From assembly GCF_001665785.1 (NCBI RefSeq), contig NZ_LZSO01000034.1:1-64000 (forward strand): a stretch of DNA of 64,000 nucleotides, read 5' to 3'. Under the pieces are notes generated by a model, which was not told the origin of the DNA, searched no databases, and saw only the letters and a list, made by a program, of their open reading frames with translations. This document shows positions 16,065 to 23,548 of the stretch, piece by piece. Numbering within the stretch: the first letter of the stretch is position 1; each line of letters opens with the position of its first letter. Made by a program: the position numbers and the translations under genes. The stretch is from Mycolicibacterium peregrinum (GTDB lineage Bacteria > Actinomycetota > Actinomycetes > Mycobacteriales > Mycobacteriaceae).

Positions 16065-17282
16065 CTAGAAGACCGTGCCGTCACTGATGATGGACAACGG
16101 CGGTGCGCCGTCGCGCAGGCGTGCGGCCAGTGCGCGGCCCGTCGCCCAGGTTCCGCCTTCCAGCACGCATGCCAGCGGCAGTCGTGGGGCGCCGAGACGA
16201 TCGCGGATGAGCGGTGCCAGCTCATCGAGCAGCGCGACGGTCAGTGCCCGCCATTCGACGACGAGTTCGTCGTCCACCGTCCAGTCCTTCTCGGCGAGCG
16301 CGGCATCACGTAACCGCAGCACTCCGGTATCGAGCAGCAGACCGCCGTTCCGGTACTCGGGCAGCCCGGTGAGGGCATCGAGTTCGGTGACGGCGACACC
16401 GGCTCGTTCGAACGGTTCCAGCAGGGAGTAGGTCAGCCACTGGGACAGTTTGTGAAACGGCATCCAACCGCGTGACAGACCGGGGCCCGGCGCCGCCTGA
16501 TGCCGCCAGCAGTCACCGAGCGGTTGACCGCCGATGGTGTTGTCGGTGAGCCACACTCCCGACAGTGCATCCAACACCGTCGAGAGTAGGTCGTGGGCCG
16601 TGACCGTCGGGCCGGGCACCGTGTCGAACAATCCGCCGGGACGGCCGTCCGGCCCGAATACATCGGGGCGAGCGGCCAATTGGGTGCCCAGGCGGCGAAG
16701 CAGCTGCACCCGGCCGGTGAGGCCGAGCAAGGGATTTCCGAGGTCCGACTGGAAGGCGGCCGCCAGGCTTTCGCCGTCGAGGCCGCGCAGTGCGCCGGCA
16801 TCGGCCCGCAGCGGATCGGCGGGATCGCTCGAGAACAATCCGCTGCCGAACGCGTGCCAGCTCGCGACCCCCAGCCCCTCGGAGCGGGTCAGGCGAAGTC
16901 CGGTGCCGGGTTCGGTGTAATGCCAATCAGGTCCGGCGCCTGCGTCGAGCAACACGCTCACCACGGCCAGGTCGATCATCGATCGAGCACGGGACGCGGC
17001 ATCTGAATCGGCTGTGCGCGAGTCTAACTCGGACCGGCGATCCACACCTCCGGCCTCGAAATGACGCCACCTGCCGTGGTAGGGGATGGCGAGTGTCGGG
17101 TAGCGGCTGCGGGTGACGTCCGCGACCTCGGAGGCCGCCCGGTCCAGAGCATCGTCATCCACCAGGAACCAGGCGGAGTTGCCGACCCTGGCGCGCCGCA
17201 GAAGGTGCTGCGCCCGTTCGCGGATCGCAGCGGTGGTGCGCAACGTGGCGACTGCGGTTGCGCCGTCCGTGGTCGTGGTCAT
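16065..17282 (-). CDS. URC4/urg3 family uracil catabolism protein (DUF1688)
   Basis: A 405-residue protein of the DUF1688 family, founded by yeast URC4 and Aspergillus urg3, genes required for growth on uracil as nitrogen source. Characteristic blocks are RSRYPTLAIPYHGRWRHFEAGG, WHYTEPGTGLRLTRSEGLGVASWHAF, PLRADAGALRGL and WLTDNTIGGQPLGDCWRH, and the C-terminal WATGRALAARLRDG with SDGTVF. No signal peptide or known catalytic motif is present. The gene starts within the last four bases of the URC1-like gene (ATGA) and is 10 bases ahead of upp, so all three are one transcription unit. Confidence 0.87.
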   Translation of the reverse strand: MTTTTDGATAVATLRTTAAIRERAQHLLRRARVGNSAWFLVDDDALDRAASEVADVTRSRYPTLAIPYHGRWRHFEAGGVDRRSELDSRTADSDAASRARSMIDLAVVSVLLDAGAGPDWHYTEPGTGLRLTRSEGLGVASWHAFGSGLFSSDPADPLRADAGALRGLDGESLAAAFQSDLGNPLLGLTGRVQLLRRLGTQLAARPDVFGPDGRPGGLFDTVPGPTVTAHDLLSTVLDALSGVWLTDNTIGGQPLGDCWRHQAAPGPGLSRGWMPFHKLSQWLTYSLLEPFERAGVAVTELDALTGLPEYRNGGLLLDTGVLRLRDAALAEKDWTVDDELVVEWRALTVALLDELAPLIRDRLGAPRLPLACVLEGGTWATGRALAARLRDGAPPLSIISDGTVF

Positions 17283-18553
17283 GACGTGAGTCCGCGGCCC
17301 TTGGCGATCTTGAGCTCGTCAGCGCCCGGCACCGGCCCTGGGGTGAAGTAGCCGGCGGCCATCTTGGCATCGATCTCCACCCGGGCGTCGGCCGGAATCA
17401 GGTCGTCGGGGATGTTGACCCGCTCGCCGACCTCGATCCCGGAACCGGTGATGGCGTCGTATTTCATGTTGCTCATCGACACCAGGCGGTGGATTTTGCG
17501 AACCCCGAGCCAGTGCAGGACATCCGGCATGAGCTCCTGGAACCGCATGTCCTGCACGCCCGCCACGCATTCGGTGCGGGCGAAGTACTGGTCTGCGGTG
17601 TCACCGCCGTCCTGGCGCTTGCGTGCGTTGTACACCAGGAACTTGGTCACCTCACCCAGTGCGCGGCCTTCCTTGCGTGAGTAGGCGACCAAGCCGACCC
17701 CGCCGCGCTGCGCCCCTGCGATGCATTCCTCGATCGCATGCGTGAGATAGGGCCTGCACGTGCAGATGTCGGAACCGAAGACGTCCGAGCCGTTGCACTC
17801 GTCGTGCACTCGCGCGGTCAGCTCCACACTAGGGTCAGCCAGATCGCGTGGGGCGCCGAAGATGTACACGGTCTGTCCGCCGATCGGCGGTAGGAACACC
17901 TCCAGGTCACCGCGGGTGACGAGTTCGGGGTACATGCCACCGGTCTCCTCGAACAGCACCCGGCGCAGCGCGGTCTCGGTGCAGCCGAAGCGAGCGGCCA
18001 CCCCGGGCAGGAACCACACCGGCTCGACGGCGGCCTTCGTCACCAGTGCCGCACCGTTTTCCAGCAACACTCGGCCGTCGGGGCGCAGCCGGCCGCTGGT
18101 GATGGCCGTGACGATCTCCGGCACCATCACATGGGCCTTGGTCACCGCGATGGTCGGCCGGATGTCATAGCCGGCGCCCAGTTCGGCGGCGAACGCGTCA
18201 GCGACCATCGCTCCCCACGGATCCAGGCTGACGATCGTCTCGCGTTGGCCCCACTGGGGGTGGGGCCCGATCACATCGGTGGGGGAGGTATTGGTGAGAT
18301 CGGCACGGTGCTCCGGGGAAAGGGCGCCCGCGGCGACGGCCAGAGCCCGGTACACGCTGTAGGAGCCACTGTGGGTGCCGATCACGTTGCGGTGCGCGCG
18401 CGTGGTGGTGGTACCGATCACCGGACCGCGCTCCGCTGCCGTCGGCGCAGCCCATTGAATGGTCGGGGTACCCGCGACAGCACTGTGAGATGTCAACCGG
18501 ATATGCCGGGCCTTCGTCGGCTCCGCGGCCGCACCACTCGACTCGACGACCAT
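17279..18553 (-). CDS. URC1-like protein, GTP cyclohydrolase II family
   Basis: A 424-residue protein with an N-terminal extension of about 220 residues and a C-terminal GTP cyclohydrolase II domain. The zinc cysteines are present as Cys253, Cys264 and Cys266 in DECNGSDVFGSDICTCRPYL, and YSRKEGRALGEVTKF replaces the usual QEGRGIGL loop. This size and layout match URC1 of the uracil catabolic route rather than riboflavin-pathway RibA, which is shorter or fused to RibB. The adjacent URC4 and upp genes support this. ATG 18553 follows AGAAAGGGG; the longer open frame to 18847 would overlap the divergent NYN gene and is rejected. Confidence 0.85.
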   Translation of the reverse strand: MVVESSGAAAEPTKARHIRLTSHSAVAGTPTIQWAAPTAAERGPVIGTTTTRAHRNVIGTHSGSYSVYRALAVAAGALSPEHRADLTNTSPTDVIGPHPQWGQRETIVSLDPWGAMVADAFAAELGAGYDIRPTIAVTKAHVMVPEIVTAITSGRLRPDGRVLLENGAALVTKAAVEPVWFLPGVAARFGCTETALRRVLFEETGGMYPELVTRGDLEVFLPPIGGQTVYIFGAPRDLADPSVELTARVHDECNGSDVFGSDICTCRPYLTHAIEECIAGAQRGGVGLVAYSRKEGRALGEVTKFLVYNARKRQDGGDTADQYFARTECVAGVQDMRFQELMPDVLHWLGVRKIHRLVSMSNMKYDAITGSGIEVGERVNIPDDLIPADARVEIDAKMAAGYFTPGPVPGADELKIAKGRGLTS

Positions 18554-18645
18554 GTCGATGCCCCTTTCTCCCGGCCCGGCTGAGACAGTCCAGTCAACCC
18601 CGATTCGGCGCGTTCTGCATGCGGTGTGCCCGTACCGTCGATTGA

Positions 18646-19020
18646 ATGCGGTGGATCGTGGACGCGATGAACGTGATCGGATCCAAGCCGGACGGTTGGT
18701 GGAAGGATCGCCACGGTGCGATGGCCGGTCTGGTGGAGCGGCTCGAGCGCTGGGCTTCGGCCGAGAACCTGCCTGTGACGGTGGTGTTCGAGGGACCGTC
18801 GGCATCGACGATCGAGTCGGCCGTCGTCGAGGTGGCCCACGCTCCACGGGCGCACGCGAACTCGGCGGACGACGAGATCGTGCGGTTGGTTCAGGCGGAT
18901 TCGCGACCCGGCGAGATCACGGTGGTGACCTCGGATGGCGGGCTGGCCGCGAGGGTCCGCGACGCGGGCGCGCTGGTGCAGCCCGCCGCCGGATTTCGTG
19001 AGCTGATCGACCGATTCTGA
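18646..19020 (+). CDS. NYN domain (YacP-like) nuclease
   Basis: A 124-residue single-domain protein of the NYN/YacP PIN-like superfamily, putative RNA endonucleases. Acidic catalytic-type residues are visible in WIVDAMNVIGS (first Asp, Asn), SADDEIVRLV (paired Asp) and VVTSDGGLAARV (C-terminal Asp). ATG 18646 is the start. It is divergent from the URC-type operon and 16 bases ahead of the P450 gene. The target RNA is not known. Confidence 0.85.
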   Translation: MRWIVDAMNVIGSKPDGWWKDRHGAMAGLVERLERWASAENLPVTVVFEGPSASTIESAVVEVAHAPRAHANSADDEIVRLVQADSRPGEITVVTSDGGLAARVRDAGALVQPAAGFRELIDRF

Positions 19021-19036
19021 CTCTGCGGGCACGTCG

Positions 19037-20269
19037 GTGCATTACCGTCACGGCATGCTCGACGATGCGGTCGGCATCAGCGGTGTCGACCTGACCGATC
19101 CAGCGGTGTACGAGGCTGGTGTGCCTTTCGAGGCATTCCGGGAACTCCGGCGCCGGGCACCCGTCGCCTGGCATCCGTACTCGGACGGGGCGGGCTTCTG
19201 GGCACTCACCGGATACGACGAGGTGCACGCGGTATCCCGGGACAGCGCGACGTGGTCCTCGCATCGGACGGGAGTGCTCTTCGACGTTCCGCTACCGGAG
19301 AATTCGTATCATCTCGACCTGATGATGCTGACGATGGATCCGCCGCGGCACAGCGCACTGCGGACGCTTGTCAGTAAGGGTTTCACCCCACGGCATGTCG
19401 CCCAGCTGCGTGAGCGGCTGGGCTGGCTGGCAACCGAGATCGTCGACGGGGTGCTGGCCCGGGGCGAGTGTGAATTCGTCTCCGACATCGCCGGCGCGTT
19501 GCCGTCGTATGTGATCGCCGAACTGCTGGGTATCTCTCACGAGGACGGTCGCCGCCTTTATCACCTCACCGAGGTCATGAACTCGGAGCACGTGGGTGAA
19601 GCGACGGACACGGTGATGCAGGCGCAGATCGAGATGTTCGAGTACGCGTCGGCTCTGGCGCAACGCAAGCGCGTCGAACCGGGCGATGACATCGCGACCG
19701 CACTGCTCGATGCCGAGGTGGACGGTCGGCGCCTCACCGACCTCGAGTTCAACATGTTCTTCCTGTTGATGATCAATGCCGGTGGAGACACCACCCGAAA
19801 CCTGGTGTCGGCGGGCACCTTGGCTCTACTGGAGCACCCGGACGAACTCGCTCGACTGGCGGCCGACCCGGCGCTGCTGCCCACGGCGGTCGAGGAGATG
19901 CTCCGGTATGTCAGTCCGGTGACCGCTTTCACCCGTACGGCAACGAAAGACACTGAACTGCACGGTGTTCACATCGCCGAAGGGGAGCGCGTGGCGATGT
20001 TCTTCCCGTCGGCCAATCGCGACGAGACGCAGTTTGTCGATCCCGACCGTTTCGACATCGGCCGAAACCCCAATCCACACTTGGCCTTCGGTGGCGGCGG
20101 GACGCATTTCTGCCTCGGCGCGAACCTGGCCCGAGTGGAGGCGGCAGCCATTTTTCCCGAGATCCTGTACCGGATGAAGGATCTCGAGGTCATCGGGCCG
20201 GTGGAGCGGGTGCGTTCGAATCTGATGAATGGCATCCACTCGATGCCGGTGCGGTTCAGCGCGGCGTGA
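19037..20269 (+). CDS. Cytochrome P450
   Basis: A 410-residue soluble bacterial P450. Landmarks are the I-helix oxygen-activation motif MINAGGDTTRN, the ExxR motif in VEEMLRYVSP, and the haem loop FGGGGTHFCLGAN with thiolate ligand Cys359. Length and the absence of a membrane anchor are typical of class I actinobacterial P450s using ferredoxin, but no ferredoxin gene is adjacent. GTG 19037 or ATG 19055 may be the start. The stop codon directly abuts the stop codon of the convergent ligase gene. The substrate cannot be inferred. Confidence 0.93.
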   Translation: MHYRHGMLDDAVGISGVDLTDPAVYEAGVPFEAFRELRRRAPVAWHPYSDGAGFWALTGYDEVHAVSRDSATWSSHRTGVLFDVPLPENSYHLDLMMLTMDPPRHSALRTLVSKGFTPRHVAQLRERLGWLATEIVDGVLARGECEFVSDIAGALPSYVIAELLGISHEDGRRLYHLTEVMNSEHVGEATDTVMQAQIEMFEYASALAQRKRVEPGDDIATALLDAEVDGRRLTDLEFNMFFLLMINAGGDTTRNLVSAGTLALLEHPDELARLAADPALLPTAVEEMLRYVSPVTAFTRTATKDTELHGVHIAEGERVAMFFPSANRDETQFVDPDRFDIGRNPNPHLAFGGGGTHFCLGANLARVEAAAIFPEILYRMKDLEVIGPVERVRSNLMNGIHSMPVRFSAA

Positions 20270-21847
20270 TCAGCGGGCAGTCCGGAGCGGTGGCTGAAGG
20301 CGGATTGTCTCGATCTCTTCGTCGATGATCAACTGCTGCAAGGTTTTCCGGTCGAATTTTCCGCTGGACAGGGTGGGGATCCGTTCGCTGTCGGTCAGCG
20401 CCCAACGGGTAGGCACCTTGTAGGCGGACAATTGTTCCCGCGCATAGGTGGCCAGGGCCGCCAGGTCGAGGTCGGTGGTCGGCACGACGACTGCGCAGAC
20501 CTCCTCCCCGCGCTGCGGGTCCTCGATGCCGACCACCACACACTGCGCCACCTCAGCAGACTCGGCGATGACGGCCTCGACTTCCAACGGGGAGACGTTG
20601 GCCCCGGCGGACTTGATCAGGTCGGTCGTGCGCCCGACATAGAACAGTCGGGGGTCGCCGTCGCGCCGGTACACCTTGTCGCCGGTGTGGTACCAGCCGT
20701 CGGTGTCGAAGGTTTCCGACCGTTCGCGCTTGTTGTACCCGGCCATCACCCCGATTCCTCGGACCAGCAGTTCGCCGGTCTCCCCGGAAGCGACGGGGGA
20801 GCCGTCTTCGTCGACGATGGTCATGTCGGTGAAGGCGAACCCGCCCGCGGTCTCAGACATGGTGCGGTGCACCGGGAATCCGTCGGGCACGTCGGTCATG
20901 GCGATGTCCAGCGGGCCGTCGCGCAGCATCGGTGCACTGCTGAGATCGCGCCGGGCGAACGACGGGTGCTCACGCAGCCGCTGGGTGAACGCCGGCCAGC
21001 CCACGATCCCCGTGATCCGTTCCCGCTCGGCAAGATCCAGCGCAGTCTCCGGATCGAGTTTCGGCATGACCACCAGGGTGACGGGCTCGTGTAGGGCGCC
21101 GCTGACCGCGAGCAGTCCGCCGATCCAGAAGAACGGCATGGCGCACAGGATCCGGGACCGGTCCTGCGGCCCGGTGATCGCCCGGATGGCGGCGGCCCAG
21201 GTCGAGGTCTGCCGCACCAGCGTGCCGTGGGTGTGCAGGACGCCTTTGGGATCGGCCGTGGAGCCCGACGTGTGCACCATGATGGCGAGGTCGGCGGGGG
21301 ACACCTCGGCCTCCGCGGCGGCGAGAACATCGGCAGGCACGACGTCGGCGGCGGCATCGCACCCCCTCGAAGCCCACGGCCGGGGGCTGCCGCCGATCAC
21401 CGCGATGTGACGTAGGAAGGGGGTGGCGCTCAGCGCGAGTCGACTGCCGGAGTGATCGACCAGCTCGGGCAACGCAGCTTCCAACCGGTCGGCAACATCG
21501 ATGTTCAGCACCGTGTTGGGCGCGATGAGAAGCCCGATGTCGGAGAGCCGCAACACCTTTGCGATCTCGGCGGGGGTGTAGAGGGTGCTGAGCGGCACGG
21601 CCACCGCGCCGATCCGGGATACCGCGAGCCACCACGTCACCCACTCGGCGCCGTTGGGGAAGAACAGGCCGACGCGGCTGCCCTTGCCCACCCCTTGGTG
21701 CAGCAGCCACCGCGCCAGGCGCGCGGACCGTTCCTCGGCCTCGAGGTAGGTGAGCCGTTCGGTGGGGGTGGCCAGGTAGACGGACTCACCGAACTCGGCG
21801 ACACTGTGCCGCAGGAGGGCGGGGACGGTCAGCGGGGGTTGCGTCAC
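20270..21847 (-). CDS. Class I adenylate-forming acyl-CoA ligase (FadD-like)
   Basis: A 525-residue AMP-dependent synthetase/ligase. It has the P-loop-like A3 motif IMVHTSGSTADPKGVLHTHG, the A5 region PVHRTMSETAGGF, the A7 motif GWYHTGDKVYR, the A8 hinge GRTTDLIKSAGANVSPLEVE, and the A10 lysine in PTLSSGKFDRKTL. It should activate a carboxylic acid as the acyl-adenylate and transfer it to CoA. The acid is unknown. A P450 gene ends exactly where this one ends, convergently. Confidence 0.92.
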   Translation of the reverse strand: MTQPPLTVPALLRHSVAEFGESVYLATPTERLTYLEAEERSARLARWLLHQGVGKGSRVGLFFPNGAEWVTWWLAVSRIGAVAVPLSTLYTPAEIAKVLRLSDIGLLIAPNTVLNIDVADRLEAALPELVDHSGSRLALSATPFLRHIAVIGGSPRPWASRGCDAAADVVPADVLAAAEAEVSPADLAIMVHTSGSTADPKGVLHTHGTLVRQTSTWAAAIRAITGPQDRSRILCAMPFFWIGGLLAVSGALHEPVTLVVMPKLDPETALDLAERERITGIVGWPAFTQRLREHPSFARRDLSSAPMLRDGPLDIAMTDVPDGFPVHRTMSETAGGFAFTDMTIVDEDGSPVASGETGELLVRGIGVMAGYNKRERSETFDTDGWYHTGDKVYRRDGDPRLFYVGRTTDLIKSAGANVSPLEVEAVIAESAEVAQCVVVGIEDPQRGEEVCAVVVPTTDLDLAALATYAREQLSAYKVPTRWALTDSERIPTLSSGKFDRKTLQQLIIDEEIETIRLQPPLRTAR

Positions 21848-21891
21848 CCGCCCATCTTCTCAGTGGCGGGCGGTGGCCTGACCGCGGCAGG

Positions 21892-22662
21892 TCAGTGGCT
21901 CCCGCAGGCCGCGCAGTCGTCGCGCGGCGGGCGCGGATCGCGTGGGTTGTCGGGGTCGGGATCGCCGAACCACCGCGAGGGTTCGTGCTCGGCGTAGGTG
22001 TCGTGCCAGGACCACCACTCGTACGCCTTGGTCTGCGGGTATCCCGGCGGAGAATCCTCCCAGGTCTCCTGCCGGCCGAGTGCGGTCATGTCCAGGAAGT
22101 TCCACGTGTTGACGAAGGCCTCGTCGCCCCGGTTGTCGATGAAATAGGTGCGGAATATCCGGTCACCGTCGCGAATGAACGCGTTGGTGCCGTGCCACTC
22201 GTCGACACCGAAGTCCACGTCGAACTCCGCACCGGGCCGGGGAACCATGGTGTACCAGGGATGGCTCCACCCCATCCGCGTCTTGATCCGGGCGATGTCG
22301 GCCTGGGACCCGCGCGAGGCATAGACCAGAGTGGTGTCGCGCGCGTTGAGATGGGCCAGGTTGCCGATGTGGTCGGCCATCAACGAGCAGCCGACGCAAC
22401 CGTGTTCCGGCCAACCGTCCACACCCGGATCGAGGAATGCCCGGTACACGATCAGCTGGCGTCGTCCGGCGAACAGGTCGAGCAGGGTGGCGCTGCCGTC
22501 GGGGCCTTCGAACGTGTAGTCCTTGTCCACCGGTGTCCACGGCATGCGTCGGCGCAACGCCGCGAGCCGGTCCCGCGCGCGGGTGAATTCTTTTTCCTTG
22601 ACCAGCATTTCGTCGAGCGCGGCCTGCCAGTCGGCGGCCGGCACGATCGGTGGATTCTTCAT
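21892..22662 (-). CDS. DUF899 thioredoxin-fold family protein
   Basis: A 256-residue protein of the DUF899 family. Diagnostic stretches are YTFEGPDGSATLLDLFAGRRQLIVYRAFLDP, the HGCVGCSLMADHIGN motif with a CxxC-like pair (Cys-Val-Gly-Cys), WYTMVPRPGAEFDVDFGVDEWHGTNAFIRDGDRIFRTYF, and the tail YEWWSWHDTY. The thioredoxin-like CxxC suggests a redox role, not demonstrated. ATG 22662 follows GGGAGC. It is divergent from an ArsR gene, and the ArsR-type palindromes lie in the shared promoter region. Confidence 0.88.
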   Translation of the reverse strand: MKNPPIVPAADWQAALDEMLVKEKEFTRARDRLAALRRRMPWTPVDKDYTFEGPDGSATLLDLFAGRRQLIVYRAFLDPGVDGWPEHGCVGCSLMADHIGNLAHLNARDTTLVYASRGSQADIARIKTRMGWSHPWYTMVPRPGAEFDVDFGVDEWHGTNAFIRDGDRIFRTYFIDNRGDEAFVNTWNFLDMTALGRQETWEDSPPGYPQTKAYEWWSWHDTYAEHEPSRWFGDPDPDNPRDPRPPRDDCAACGSH

Positions 22663-22702
22663 GGTTGCTCCCGTCGTCAGTCCGTTGCAACGCTCTTCAA
22701 TC

Positions 22703-22722
22703 ATTCAACAAATCAGTTGAAT
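22703..22722. promoter_or_regulatory. Palindromic operator, copy 1, between DUF899 and arsR genes
   Basis: A perfect inverted repeat ATTCAAC-N6-GTTGAAT lies between the divergent DUF899 and ArsR genes. A second copy with the same core (TCAAC-N6-GTTGA) and the same spacing overlaps the ArsR start codon at 22759-22774. Two matched half-site pairs strongly suggest binding sites for the ArsR protein. Confidence 0.7.
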
Positions 22723-22758
22723 AACGTTCCTCGAGGTAACCACGGCCCGCGGCTATAG

Positions 22759-22774
22759 TCAACAAGGTGGTTGA
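22759..22774. promoter_or_regulatory. Palindromic operator, copy 2, overlapping the arsR start codon
   Basis: TCAAC-AAGGTG-GTTGA spans the GTG start codon at 22767. It shares half-sites and six-base spacing with the palindrome at 22703-22722. Binding here would block initiation of the regulator's own operon. Confidence 0.65.
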
Positions 22775-23099
22775 AGATCAAGTTCTGGACCGCGCCTATT
22801 CGGCTCTGGCCGATGCGACCCGGCGCCGGTTGCTGGAGGCCCTGCGCGAGGGTGAGACCCGCATCAGCGACCTCGCCGCCCCGTTGCCGATGACTTTCGC
22901 CGGTGTCTCGCGCCATATCGGGGTGTTGGAGGCCGCGGGTCTGGTGCAGCGCGAGATCCGAGGTCGAGAGCACTGGGTCTCGCTCAAACAGGACGGGTTG
23001 ACCATGGCTTCGCAGTGGATGACCGAGCAGACGGACTTCTGGTCGACCCGTGCGGATGCGCTGGCGGCCCGGTTGCGGCGGAAGGCAGATTCCCTATGA
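22767..23099 (+). CDS. ArsR family winged-helix regulator
   Basis: A 110-residue ArsR/SmtB-type repressor with LADATRRRLLEALREGETRISDLAAPLPMTFAGVSRHIGVLEAAGLVQREIRGREHWVSL as the winged-helix core. It lacks the cysteine pair of metal-sensing ArsR proteins, so it belongs to the group commonly paired with SRPBCC proteins. It starts with GTG 22767, and its stop overlaps the next start by four bases (ATGA). Two TCAAC-N6-GTTGA palindromes nearby are its likely sites, which implies autoregulation and control of the divergent DUF899 gene. Confidence 0.9.
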   Translation: MVEDQVLDRAYSALADATRRRLLEALREGETRISDLAAPLPMTFAGVSRHIGVLEAAGLVQREIRGREHWVSLKQDGLTMASQWMTEQTDFWSTRADALAARLRRKADSL

Positions 23100-23539
23100 C
23101 CGACGCGCCAACGGTCCGTGTGCGGCGACTGATGCCCGCGGCGCCCGAAGTGGTGTTCGACGAATGGCTCGATCCCGAGTCTCTGCGGGAGTGGATGTGC
23201 CCGCGGCCGGTGTACTGCGTCGAAGTAGCGGTCGAGCCTCGGGTCGGTGGGCTCGTGCGGTTCGACATCGACGACTCCGGTTCGAGCGTGCTGATCACCG
23301 GACAGTTCCTGACGATCGACCGGCCCCGGGTGCTGCGGTTCACCTGGAGCAACTCGGACTGGGCCGACCCGACCGTGGTCAGCATCGTCAACGTCGAATT
23401 CGAGCCGGCCGGCGACGGGCAGACGATGATGTCGATCGAGCATTCCCTTTTGCCGCCAGAGGAATTCGACAGCTTCCACAGCGGGTGGACCCTCACGTTC
23501 GAGCAACTGGCGGCCCGACTGGGAGGCGGGCCGACCTAG
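23096..23539 (+). CDS. SRPBCC (AHSA1-like) domain protein
   Basis: A 147-residue START-like protein of the AHSA1 (Hsp90 ATPase activator homologue) group, with the hydrophobic-pocket fold. It begins RVRRLMPAAPEVVFDEWLDPESLREWMCP and contains RVLRFTWSNSDWADPTVVSIVNVEFEPAGDGQTMMSIEHS. It is translationally coupled to the ArsR gene and nine bases ahead of the fatty-acyl-AMP ligase gene. ArsR-SRPBCC pairs are common, and the ligand is generally unknown. Confidence 0.87.
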   Translation: MTDAPTVRVRRLMPAAPEVVFDEWLDPESLREWMCPRPVYCVEVAVEPRVGGLVRFDIDDSGSSVLITGQFLTIDRPRVLRFTWSNSDWADPTVVSIVNVEFEPAGDGQTMMSIEHSLLPPEEFDSFHSGWTLTFEQLAARLGGGPT

Positions 23540-23548
23540 ACTGCGGGC

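Noticed and set aside
17279..18847. Extended start of the URC1-like gene to 18847
   Set aside because: The extension overlaps the divergent NYN gene and has an unlikely composition; ATG 18553 follows a ribosome binding site.
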